Source: JAIQFV01 sp041494885
GTDB lineage: Bacteria; Acidobacteriota; Terriglobia; JAIQFV01
Length of the DNA: 64,000 bases
Assembly (NCBI GenBank): GCA_041494885.1
Contig: JBGQBO010000001.1
Span: 124,001 to 188,000, forward strand
Reading direction: 5' to 3'
This document shows, piece by piece, positions 27,205 through 35,018 of the stretch. Positions within the stretch are counted from its first letter, which is position 1. Every line of letters begins with the position of its first letter. Made by a program: the position numbers and the translations under genes. A model generated the notes under the pieces. The model did not search any database, was not told where the DNA came from, and saw nothing but the letters and a program-made list of their open reading frames with translations.

Positions 27205-29104
27205 CGGGGAGTTGATCCCTTGAAAATTGAGGGCCCAAGGCGTTGACCAGCGGCAAACCGGGAAGAGATTCCAAAGGCGCAATTTCGGGCCTCACTTCTT
27301 CGTATCCTTCAGGAAGGTCGCCATTGTCAGGACGAAAATACTTCCAATGGTTGGGGCGCACGGCAGCTATCAGTTCTCTTCGCGTCTTGGCTTTGAGCGG
27401 CTTCCCGATGTAGATTTTGCCCATCCGCTCCAGCATTTTCTCGGAAATGGCCCCCGAAAACATGAACAGGGGGTATTTAAAATTCGGCCCATTCAGCTTT
27501 CGGAGCTTGATGAGCCACATGACCAGCGAACCCAACCGCCACGCGGTTGGGGCCCACCAACTATAGTTGCCCGGCCGCACGTTCATTTTCCAGCACTTCA
27601 TCATCAATTGCCATTGCAATGGCGTAAGTTGTCTTGTTTCGGTTACGCCCTCTTTTTCTGCCATGCGGGTGTCGTGCAAGGGGGTAAAGATCGAGGGAAT
27701 GAGAAAAGCAAAGACATGGCGCCGTTCCATCTCATACACCAAGTCGAGCGTGGCTTTGACATCCGCATCCGTCTCGCCGGGGCTGCCCACAATCAGGGTC
27801 ATGGCCGGAAACCAGTTGTTCTTGTTCAAGATTCGCAGTCCTTCCAGGATAATGCTGGGCCAGTCCTCGATGGGAAAAGGAACCCCCTTGCTCGGCATGA
27901 TCTGTTTTGCCATGCGGACTGAACCCGTTTCCAGACCGATCAACGGGATCAAAGCCTTCTTCTGAGGATGGCTGCTGAGGTAAGGAAAATGGATGGGGCT
28001 CTTGGGTAGCAGGAGTTCCGAGAGTTTCCTGATCAGGATTGGATCGACGACGGCTGGGGCAATGGTGCAATGACTCAACAGATGGTGTTCGACCCCGGGC
28101 GTGTTCACGACATCGCGGTAGAGATCGACAAGGGCTTCCCGATTAGGGAAGTAAAACGGGACCTGGGTGTGAACCTGCCCCCAGATGAACATGTCCTCCG
28201 TCGCGAGCGAGATTTGTTTGTTCCCGTTGCGGACATTTGCCCGGACCGACTTCAGGATGTTCTCCTTGGGGAGGTCGATCTGCGGATTCAGATCGGGGAC
28301 GCAAAACTGGCATCTCCGGCCACATCCGGTTGTCATTTCGACCACTCCGAACGTTGTCCGTTTGTCCGGAGCAAGAATTGTATTTCGGTCCCTCGGATGG
28401 GCGACTTCGATGCGCCGGGGGAGGGGTTCCCCTCTCACCGCCAGATCGAATAACCTCATCGTATCCAACGATTCGCTTCGCCCTTCAATGACGCAGTCAA
28501 CGCCCAACTCTTCATACGTGTTGGTTTTCACGATCTGCCAGCCGCCCGATCCTCCCACAAGCACCTTGAAACGGTCACGGTAGGGGTTCCCCTTGATTTT
28601 TCCAAAGAGAGCCCTGGCATAATGAGAGTTGATGGGCATCTTCGAAGATCCGAACATCGAGGTATAAACACCCGCTGCAAAGGTCACCCCCAGCGGATTG
28701 TGCGTTGAGACCGCCACGACGCGAGTGTTCGGCCCAATGAATTTGTCGAGGTCGTCCGGGTAACAAGCAACGATCTCATCTGGAGGGTAACCCCGCATCA
28801 ATGAAGCTTCGACCAGCCGCACCCCGGCGGGCATGGTGCGCGCGGAACCATCCGGGTTATGCTCCACCTCGCGCCAATGGGGATACTTGTCGTTAAGGAA
28901 CCGCTCCATCCAGATGGGCAACGATGCCATCATCATCTGGATAAAGTAGCCGGCGTGGTCGATGGTTTCAGACAGAGGGGCGGTCAAGACGATCAGTTTG
29001 CCTCCGTCAACCGGGCTCGACGAACCAGGCTCCTGGGGCGTCATGTTCTGAGCCATTTCTTCCGGCAATCGATTCCCGTCACCCTTTCGAATTGTTGAAC
29101 CCAT
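27194..29104 (-). CDS. Radical SAM protein with B12-binding-like N-domain
   Basis: Protein of 636 residues. The radical SAM CxxxCxxC cluster motif is seen in TTGCGRRCQFCVPDL near residue 265. The N-terminal 220 residues have the alternating strand-helix build of a cobalamin-binding fold (AVSTHNPLG, VLVGGSGGWQ, CVIEGRSE), but the usual DxHxxG motif is not visible. An extended C-terminal domain includes aromatic stretches (MNVRPGNYSWWAPTAWRLG). This is the layout of the B12-dependent radical SAM superclass (BchE-like, with methylases and cyclases). The reaction is not recognisable. Start ATG 29104; a downstream ATG (MAQNMT) is possible. Confidence 0.8.
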   Translation of the reverse strand: MGSTIRKGDGNRLPEEMAQNMTPQEPGSSSPVDGGKLIVLTAPLSETIDHAGYFIQMMMASLPIWMERFLNDKYPHWREVEHNPDGSARTMPAGVRLVEASLMRGYPPDEIVACYPDDLDKFIGPNTRVVAVSTHNPLGVTFAAGVYTSMFGSSKMPINSHYARALFGKIKGNPYRDRFKVLVGGSGGWQIVKTNTYEELGVDCVIEGRSESLDTMRLFDLAVRGEPLPRRIEVAHPRDRNTILAPDKRTTFGVVEMTTGCGRRCQFCVPDLNPQIDLPKENILKSVRANVRNGNKQISLATEDMFIWGQVHTQVPFYFPNREALVDLYRDVVNTPGVEHHLLSHCTIAPAVVDPILIRKLSELLLPKSPIHFPYLSSHPQKKALIPLIGLETGSVRMAKQIMPSKGVPFPIEDWPSIILEGLRILNKNNWFPAMTLIVGSPGETDADVKATLDLVYEMERRHVFAFLIPSIFTPLHDTRMAEKEGVTETRQLTPLQWQLMMKCWKMNVRPGNYSWWAPTAWRLGSLVMWLIKLRKLNGPNFKYPLFMFSGAISEKMLERMGKIYIGKPLKAKTRRELIAAVRPNHWKYFRPDNGDLPEGYEEVRPEIAPLESLPGLPLVNALGPQFSRDQLPVIE

Positions 29105-29572
29105 TCCTTTTCCTCCTGGCACATGGATTTACACAAAAGCCCGCTTCACTCGCCGGCGGTTACTGTAAGCACTGGAAACGGTCGATTCAAACTTCCCTCA
29201 TAACACCTTGAGGGAACGGCGTCTTTTTTATTAAAGTTTCGGAATCTTACATTCTTTTTGTGCCGAAAGCACGGAAAATTCTGTCGGGCTACTCTTCTTT
29301 CAGATCATGCCGGAAGCGCCTTCCTTTTGGGTGCATCCCGCGGGAGCCCACTGACGAAAGGCGAGAAGCCGAACTTCAACTCACGCAATCTTAGAATCAC
29401 GGTCCAAGGATCTATTGATCCAGAAGGCTTGGCCCATTTAAGCCCTGCTCCGGATGAGTTTTATCCCTCTATTAAAGTGCCGTCACACACCCGCTTTTTA
29501 TTGCAACCTCCCCTCCAGAAATCGCATACAATCTCAGCGCGGCCCACACGCGGGTTATTCTGGAGGCAGGAA
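29105..29572. other. Gene-free divergent region
   Basis: About 470 bases between the divergent radical SAM gene and the transglutaminase-like gene. It contains one inverted repeat at 29193-29216. No recognisable riboswitch was found. A plus-strand open frame crosses it but lacks protein-like composition before 29573. Confidence 0.45.
29193..29216. repeat. Inverted repeat in the divergent region
   Basis: TTCCCTCA and TGAGGGAA form a perfect 8-bp stem around an 8-nt loop. A run of six T begins 7 nt downstream on the plus strand, too far for a classical terminator, and no plus-strand gene ends nearby. It could be an operator or leader hairpin of the minus-strand radical SAM gene. Confidence 0.35.
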
Positions 29573-30259
29573 TTGAAGTCACAAAGAGCGGGGAGACGAC
29601 GGAAACTCTCCCCCGAACCGTCCAACGCCCCTCATCCCGGGAATTTCACGCGTAAGGAGCGGGAGGTGATTGAACAATGCCGCACGCCACGACAGGTTCA
29701 GCAGTACCTGCGGAAGCTCCCTTACAACTGGAAAAAGGGGACATTGCGCACTTTTCGGCAAGTGGTCCGCCACGGGTCGGCCCATTGCCTGGAAGCGGCT
29801 CTTACCGCCACCACGATCATGGAACAGCACGGCTATCCCCCGCTGCTGCTCGACCTGGAATCCAAGGACAATCTTGATCACGTTCTTTTTCTGTTCCATC
29901 GCGGTGGGCGTTGGGGGACGGTTGCCAAGTCGCGTGATGCCGGATTGCACGGGCGCAGGCCTGTCTTTCGTTCGATCCGTGACCTAGTGATGAGTTATGT
30001 GGAACCCTACGTCGATTTTACCGGGCGGATAACGGGATACGGCGTGACCAACCTGAAGCAACTCGTCCCCCGCTGTAATTGGCGCCTTTCCGAGCGGAAT
30101 GTGTGGAAAGTTGAACGTGCGCTCATCCAAATGCACCATAGAAAGATCAAGACTTCGACGACCCGTTTCCGTCGAGCCTTGAAACGATATCTCGCATTCA
30201 AACGGCGATTCCCCCATCGCCAAGCAACCTATTACAGGAACCGGCATCAGTGGTTGTGA
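29573..30259 (+). CDS. Transglutaminase-like family hypothetical protein
   Basis: Protein of 228 residues. A Cys-His-Asp style set is visible: Cys in SAHCLEAALTA, His in LDHVLFLFH and Asp in KSRDAGLHGR, in the order and spacing of papain-like transglutaminase folds. The text between them (HGYPPLLLDLESKDN and RWGTVAKS) also fits this group of uncharacterised proteins. The C-terminus is strongly basic (KRYLAFKRRFPHRQA). The TTG start at 29573 is chosen because GGAGG lies 6 nt upstream; the frame is open further upstream without protein-like content. Function unknown. Confidence 0.65.
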   Translation: MKSQRAGRRRKLSPEPSNAPHPGNFTRKEREVIEQCRTPRQVQQYLRKLPYNWKKGTLRTFRQVVRHGSAHCLEAALTATTIMEQHGYPPLLLDLESKDNLDHVLFLFHRGGRWGTVAKSRDAGLHGRRPVFRSIRDLVMSYVEPYVDFTGRITGYGVTNLKQLVPRCNWRLSERNVWKVERALIQMHHRKIKTSTTRFRRALKRYLAFKRRFPHRQATYYRNRHQWL

Positions 30260-30524
30260 AGTGGGCGAACGGGAGCGGCAGGCACTTATTGGTTCTAAGG
30301 TCGATTGCCCGATCCATTGAAGCGCTATGGACCTTGGGGCGGTTTCCGGGAGGATCTGCCAGGGCAGGCAAGTAACTAAATCGGGTCTTTGCTTCAAGTC
30401 AAGTAATGAGAGGCTCCAAGGGCCGTGAGCCATTCGCGAGTTGATTCCAGAAGGACGGCCGAGTGCCCTGGGAACCCATCGTGGCGTACCCCTCAATTGT
30501 GAAGGACTCCGAAACGAGGACACC

Positions 30525-30552
30525 TTGACACCCGTGCCTTTTCATGTAGAAT
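30525..30552 (+). promoter_or_regulatory. Sigma70-type promoter for the DksA-type gene
   Basis: TTGACA and TAGAAT separated by 16 nt, ending 35 nt before the ATG. Both boxes are close to consensus. Confidence 0.7.
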
Positions 30553-30587
30553 ATCACCCTATTTTTGACGGAGGCGTCACAGACTGC

Positions 30588-30944
30588 ATGGACAAGAAGC
30601 GTCTCGAATATTACAAGAAGAAACTCGAAGCCAAGTATTCAGATTTGACCCAGACGGTTTCAAAAGTGGAGCATTATGGACGAGAGGTGGATGAGGAGCC
30701 GAGTCAGGACATTGCTGACAAAGCCTCCAATTCCTACGAAAAGGAATTTCTATTTAGCCTGACCAACAATGATCGTTATGTTCTCCAACTCGTCCAGGAA
30801 GCCCTGACGCGAATTCGTGAGGGATCGTTTGGCCACTGTGTGGTGTGTGAAGAGGAAGTGCAGCAAAAGCGTCTTGAGGCCGTCCCTTGGGCGCGCCACT
30901 GCATTGAATGTCAGGAAAAGCAGGAGCAGGGACTATTGAATTGA
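30588..30944 (+). CDS. DksA/TraR-family zinc-finger transcription factor
   Basis: Protein of 118 residues. A coiled-coil N-terminal half carries the DxxDxA tip motif (DIADKAS near residues 41-47), which in DksA reaches into the RNA polymerase secondary channel. The C-terminal half holds a zinc finger with four Cys (84, 87, 105 and 108; CVVC and CIEC). It should modulate RNA polymerase together with ppGpp, whose synthetase is encoded about 4 kb away. The ATG is preceded by GGAGG at a wide spacing of about 13 nt. A near-consensus promoter lies just upstream. Confidence 0.9.
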   Translation: MDKKRLEYYKKKLEAKYSDLTQTVSKVEHYGREVDEEPSQDIADKASNSYEKEFLFSLTNNDRYVLQLVQEALTRIREGSFGHCVVCEEEVQQKRLEAVPWARHCIECQEKQEQGLLN

Positions 30945-31077
30945 CCGTAGATTATCGCGTCGCTCAGAAGCCCCCGTTCGTCGATCCACTTCTCAAGTCC
31001 AGAGGAGGCTCGTCTTCGAACCCCACAGTCATCATATTCAGGATTTGGTACTCCCCCCACAGCGGAGAGTTTTCCAT

Positions 31078-31851
31078 TTGGAGCTCCTCGACTCCCTCTT
31101 TTCGATCCTCTTCCCAGCTCATTGCGATCTCTGCCACCAACTGATTTCCCGGGCTGTTGACTCCACGGTTTGCGCCCGATGCTGGACCACTCTACAGCCG
31201 TTGGGTGACAATGTCTGTGCGGTTTGTGGTGATCCCATTATCGCAACGAACATTTCACCCGGGTGGCGATGTGGCCGGTGCCGCCGCGGCCTTTCATATT
31301 TCGACTTTTGCCGGTCTTACGCGTTGTATCAGGATACGATGCGCGAGGTGCTGCATCGGTTTAAGTACGGGGGGAGGAAGCGGCTGGGCGGACGATTGGC
31401 GCGGCTACTTTTTCAAACTTGGACTCATTGCCACCCCCTGCGGGAGGCCGAAGTGATTCTCCCGATGCCCCTCCATCGAGGGCGAGAAAAAGAGCGAGGT
31501 TTCAATCAGTCCAGAATTCTGGCAAAATATCTCTCTGGAATGGTCCGCGTGCCTTTGGAATCACGAGCGGTGGTACGGATTCGAAATACCCCTTCTCAAA
31601 CGGGATTAAGCCACCGGCAGCGCCGGCTGAATGTGGCGGGATGTTTTGAGGTCAGATCACCCGCCATGATCCGGAACAGAACTTGCCTCGTCATTGATGA
31701 TGTGTTCACGACGGGGGCGACGTTGAATGAATTGGCCAGAGTTCTGAAAGAGGAGGGAGCGGTTAGAGTCGTCGCCTTGACGCTGGCGCGCGTTTCACCT
31801 CGGGCCGCCATCGGGGCCACCAAAGAAAGTAGCATGACAAGCGATCTATGA
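31078..31851 (+). CDS. ComF-family phosphoribosyltransferase-like protein
   Basis: Protein of 257 residues. An N-terminal zinc-ribbon-like set (FPAHCDLCHQL, CARCWTTL, CAVCGD and CGRCRRG) precedes a phosphoribosyltransferase fold with the PRPP-binding loop VIDDVFTTGATLNEL near residue 215. ComF is needed for DNA uptake in naturally competent bacteria, but many ComF proteins have housekeeping roles that are not settled. The start TTG 31078 has GGAGAG 8 nt upstream; TTG 31045 is an alternative. The stop overlaps the HNH gene start as ATGA, so the two are coupled. Confidence 0.85.
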   Translation: MELLDSLFSILFPAHCDLCHQLISRAVDSTVCARCWTTLQPLGDNVCAVCGDPIIATNISPGWRCGRCRRGLSYFDFCRSYALYQDTMREVLHRFKYGGRKRLGGRLARLLFQTWTHCHPLREAEVILPMPLHRGREKERGFNQSRILAKYLSGMVRVPLESRAVVRIRNTPSQTGLSHRQRRLNVAGCFEVRSPAMIRNRTCLVIDDVFTTGATLNELARVLKEEGAVRVVALTLARVSPRAAIGATKESSMTSDL

Positions 31852-32435
31852 TTAACGCGAAACATCATGACCGGATCCATGGGGAAGCCCCCAGACCCTG
31901 GAGCGAACCAACCCATCCGACCTTCATGCACACTCCCGTCCTGGTGCTGAACGCCACTTACGAACCCATCAATATCTGTGCCGCTCGACGCGCGTTGGTA
32001 CTGGTTCTGAAGGGGGTCGCCCGGGCTGAAGAGGAGCACCCGCGGTTCATTAAATCTCCCACTTTCAGCATCCGAATCCCCTCCGTGATTCGGTTGTTGG
32101 AGTTTCGTCACATCCCACGACAGTCTCGCGCCCTGTCGAGAAAGAACATTTTGATGCGGGATCGCAACACCTGCCAATACTGCGGGGGGGTGTTCTCGCC
32201 GAATGAACTCACTCTCGACCATGTAACTCCCCGTTCGCTGGGAGGTACTTCGACATGGGAAAACCTGGTCGCCTGCTGCAAGCTATGCAACCATAAGAAG
32301 GGGAACTTGACCCTGGCGGAATCCGGGCTCCGCCTATTCCGCGAACCCCGCTCTTTTAATCTCCACACGAGCCGCCAACTGATGCGGATGATTGGCCACT
32401 CCGATGAACAGTGGAGAAAATACCTATTCTATTGA
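31848..32435 (+). CDS. HNH endonuclease family protein
   Basis: Protein of 195 residues. The conserved opening VLVLNATYEPINICAARRAL and a KGVARAE segment lead to the HNH nuclease core: CQYCG zinc pair, TLDHVTPRSLGG with the catalytic His, NLVACCKLCNHKKGN with the Asn and second Cys pair. Proteins of this type are common single-domain nucleases of unknown target in Cyanobacteria, Acidobacteria and Actinobacteria. The ATG overlaps the comF stop by 4 nt; an ATG at 31926 right before the conserved block could be the true start. Confidence 0.85.
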   Translation: MINAKHHDRIHGEAPRPWSEPTHPTFMHTPVLVLNATYEPINICAARRALVLVLKGVARAEEEHPRFIKSPTFSIRIPSVIRLLEFRHIPRQSRALSRKNILMRDRNTCQYCGGVFSPNELTLDHVTPRSLGGTSTWENLVACCKLCNHKKGNLTLAESGLRLFREPRSFNLHTSRQLMRMIGHSDEQWRKYLFY

Positions 32436-32816
32436 TCTGCAGAGTCATGCCGGTCGCCTTCGTTCTTCCCATCCCCGACCCTTCCCCCCGAACTCTTTCT
32501 CTCATGAACGCAAAATACCCTCCCCACTCATTGGGGTGGGCGGACGCCCTCTCCCCCATCGGCTTTCAGTAGCATCTGAAATTTCAAGCTTGAGATTCTG
32601 AAGCGCGATGTAGCAGGGCTAAAGAGAAGATCCAATGAACGAACCCGCAGCAGTTCCCGGACTTTGAACTCAGCCCGGAGAGCGCACCGCCAAGAGAGAG
32701 TTCATCTTGCCGTCTTTTTCTGCTTGAACAAGCCCCTGGGAATCTCGCGGCTCTCGGGATGGGGGGGTGCCTTCAGCACGGTTTCCAACTGCAGAATCCC
32801 GGTCCAAGTGACTCGA
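32436..32816. other. Gene-free convergent stretch
   Basis: About 380 bases between the plus-strand HNH gene and the minus-strand isomerase gene. No convincing terminator, RNA gene or reading frame. Confidence 0.45.
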
Positions 32817-33842
32817 TCACTTGGCAGGCGGAGGTGCCGAGGCCTTTGACGCATTCTCGAGAATGCGCTTCGCGTAGTAATTCGCGATTTTCGCTTCGTC
32901 GCGGGTGTCTTCGATGAAGGCTTCGGTGAGAAGGCGGTCTTTCTGATCGAAAAGATCGTTTCGAATGGAAGTTTGCACCCGAGGGTCTGACAAATCGTGC
33001 TGGCCCCCCTTTTCGATCTCAAACAGTTTGATGATCAGGTAGCCTTTATTTGCCCCCCTGATCAAATCGGAGGTTTCGCCGACCTTTAACGCGGTCATCG
33101 CGGCTTTAAATGCTGGATCTGTCTTCGACAGGTCGGCGTTCGAAACAAAGGTAATCTGCCCTCCCGGTGAATTCGGCGTGGCGTCATCGGATCGCTGTTG
33201 AGCAACAGTGGTAAAGTCTTCACCCGAACGGATGCGGCTGAGCACCCCCTGGGCCAGCTCCTTCAGTTTCGCTTCATCAGGAGCGTTTGCGATGAGAATG
33301 TGGGCAAATCGGTACCCGGGAGGGAAATTGAAGTTCGCCTTGTTTTTCTGATAGTAATCCGTGATTTGGGCATCGGTGATCGAAATCTTGGCCGTAATTT
33401 CCTTGTTCTTGAGTTTATCGATAGTGATCTTCTTCTGCAAATCGTGCTTCAACTCATCCATCGTGTAGTCCTGGTCTTTCAGCGACTTCTGAAATTCTTC
33501 CTCGGTACTCCTGCTCTTGAGTTCGGTCAAGCGATTCTCAACCTCCGTATCGGTCGCATTCAGCCCCAACTTGGCGGCGCGTTCCAAGAGGATCTGGTCA
33601 TTGATCATGCTTGTCAGGATATTTAATTTGAGGCTGCTGACCTGGTCTTCGGAGTACTGGACCGCTTGGCCCTTGATGCTCCGATGATACACGCGATCGA
33701 CCTCGTTCTCGCTGATCTCCTTTCCATTGACCGTAGCCAACACCCCCCGGCCCGGAGCTCCTTTTCGGTTGCATGCCGGAACGATTAATATGAAGATTGC
33801 GACCAAGGCCGCCAGAGCGAATTGCCACTTTAATCGATTCAC
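32817..33842 (-). CDS. Lipoprotein peptidyl-prolyl isomerase (SurA/PpiC type)
   Basis: Protein of 341 residues. The GTG start at 33842 has a perfect AAAGGAG site 6 nt upstream and begins a lipoprotein signal with lipobox VPAC near residue 22, so the protein is anchored to a membrane facing the periplasm. A SurA-like N-terminal chaperone domain (SENEVDRVYHR onward, rich in helices) precedes a parvulin domain with YRFAHILIA, SPGGQITFVS and DLIRGANKGYLIIKL segments. It probably helps fold outer membrane or exported proteins. An open frame runs 99 codons further upstream but shows no protein-like sequence and lacks a ribosome site. Confidence 0.88.
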   Translation of the reverse strand: MNRLKWQFALAALVAIFILIVPACNRKGAPGRGVLATVNGKEISENEVDRVYHRSIKGQAVQYSEDQVSSLKLNILTSMINDQILLERAAKLGLNATDTEVENRLTELKSRSTEEEFQKSLKDQDYTMDELKHDLQKKITIDKLKNKEITAKISITDAQITDYYQKNKANFNFPPGYRFAHILIANAPDEAKLKELAQGVLSRIRSGEDFTTVAQQRSDDATPNSPGGQITFVSNADLSKTDPAFKAAMTALKVGETSDLIRGANKGYLIIKLFEIEKGGQHDLSDPRVQTSIRNDLFDQKDRLLTEAFIEDTRDEAKIANYYAKRILENASKASAPPPAK

Positions 33843-34181
33843 GCGCTTCTCCTTTGGAAATGATTGAAATTCAACACAGGCGGACTTTTTGATGCAATAG
33901 AGCCCGAAGATGTTACCACGCAGCTTTCTAATCATAAAACAACTTTTTCCTCTTTTGACCCGGTCAGTCTGGTATTGTTTCATGACAGCCTCGTCTGGTA
34001 GCAGCGCCCACTGGCTTGTAATTCTGGGGTGCTCCCGAGCCGAGGGGAGCGTCAAGCCCACAAGGCGGGGCATGTCCATTCGAGACACTGTGAATTTCCA
34101 AACCAACCCGCAAGGGAGGAACTTGGTGGCCCGAGGCACGCGACCTTCGCCGCGGCATCCCTTAGCAGCCCAAAATTGTGA
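33843..34181. other. Gene-free divergent stretch
   Basis: About 340 bases between the divergent isomerase and L28 genes. Apart from the L28 promoter at its right end, nothing was recognised. Confidence 0.45.
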
Positions 34182-34211
34182 TTGTCAAGGTTCAAGCAAT
34201 TCCGCTATAAT
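34182..34211 (+). promoter_or_regulatory. Sigma70-type promoter for rpmB
   Basis: TTGTCA and a perfect TATAAT separated by 18 nt, about 36 nt upstream of the start codon. Confidence 0.7.
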
Positions 34212-34246
34212 GGCGGGCTTTTGAAGGCACCTCGGAGGTAAGCCAT

Positions 34247-34438
34247 ATGGCCAGAGTTTGTGAAATCTGCGGAAAGAAACCGATGTCCGGACATCGTGTC
34301 AGTCACGCCCACAACCTGACGAATCGGCGCTGGTTGCCGAACCTGCATCGAGTCCACGCGGTCGTGAACGGGACGCGCGCCACGGTCCGAGTGTGCACTC
34401 GTTGCATCCGTTCCAATCGCGTTGTGAAGGCCGCCTGA
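34247..34438 (+). CDS. rpmB: 50S ribosomal protein L28
   Basis: Protein of 63 residues, normal for L28. ARVCEICGKKPMSGHRVSHAH at the start and RRWLPNLHRV in the middle are diagnostic. It is the zinc-binding form, with Cys 5 and 8 and Cys 50 and 53. A GGAGG site lies 8 nt upstream of the ATG and a clear promoter further up, so it is a single-gene unit. Confidence 0.96.
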   Translation: MARVCEICGKKPMSGHRVSHAHNLTNRRWLPNLHRVHAVVNGTRATVRVCTRCIRSNRVVKAA

Positions 34439-34580
34439 TCGACTCTCGTAGCCTCTCCCTGCCCTGCCACGCGAATCGGGGACTTCACGACAAAGGGAGT
34501 CCCTCCTGGATCCCCGCGGGGGCAAGGAGACGGGAAGATTTCCTCACATTCTCAATTCCTCGTACTCCCCCGCCGGGCCA

Positions 34581-34958
34581 TCATGCCAACGCAATGACGT
34601 CGATTTCCACACGCGCATCTCTGGGAAGACGGGCCACCCCTACCGTGGAGCGGGCGGGTCGATTCTCGCCGAAAAATCTCCCATAGACTTCGTTCATCTT
34701 TGGAAATTCACTTATATCGATCAGGAAGACGGTCGTCTTGACGACCCGATCCAGACCACTACCCGCCGCCGTGAGGACTCCTTCCAGGTTTCGAAGCACC
34801 CGTTCCGTCTGCATGGAGATGTCCCCCTCGATGATCTGCTGTGTCTTGGGGTCCAATGGGATTTGACCGGAGGCGAAGATCATCCCGTTGGCCTTGATGG
34901 CCTGGGAATAAGGTCCGATGGCCTGGGGAGCATCGGTCGTTTGGATCACTTCTTTCAT
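34581..34958 (-). CDS. ridA: RidA-family enamine/imine deaminase
   Basis: Protein of 125 residues. RidA removes reactive enamine and imine intermediates such as 2-aminoacrylate. The start APQAIGPYSQAIKANG, the ASGQIPLDPKTQ segment and the substrate-binding Arg in RPARSTVGVARLPRDARVEID are diagnostic. It follows the rel gene on the same strand after 60 bp, so both may be one unit. Confidence 0.94.
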   Translation of the reverse strand: MKEVIQTTDAPQAIGPYSQAIKANGMIFASGQIPLDPKTQQIIEGDISMQTERVLRNLEGVLTAAGSGLDRVVKTTVFLIDISEFPKMNEVYGRFFGENRPARSTVGVARLPRDARVEIDVIALA

Positions 34959-35018
34959 GCCCTTTGACTCCTTTGATTGAAGATAAGATCAGCGAAAATA
35001 AGGCATTGAGACAGGAGC

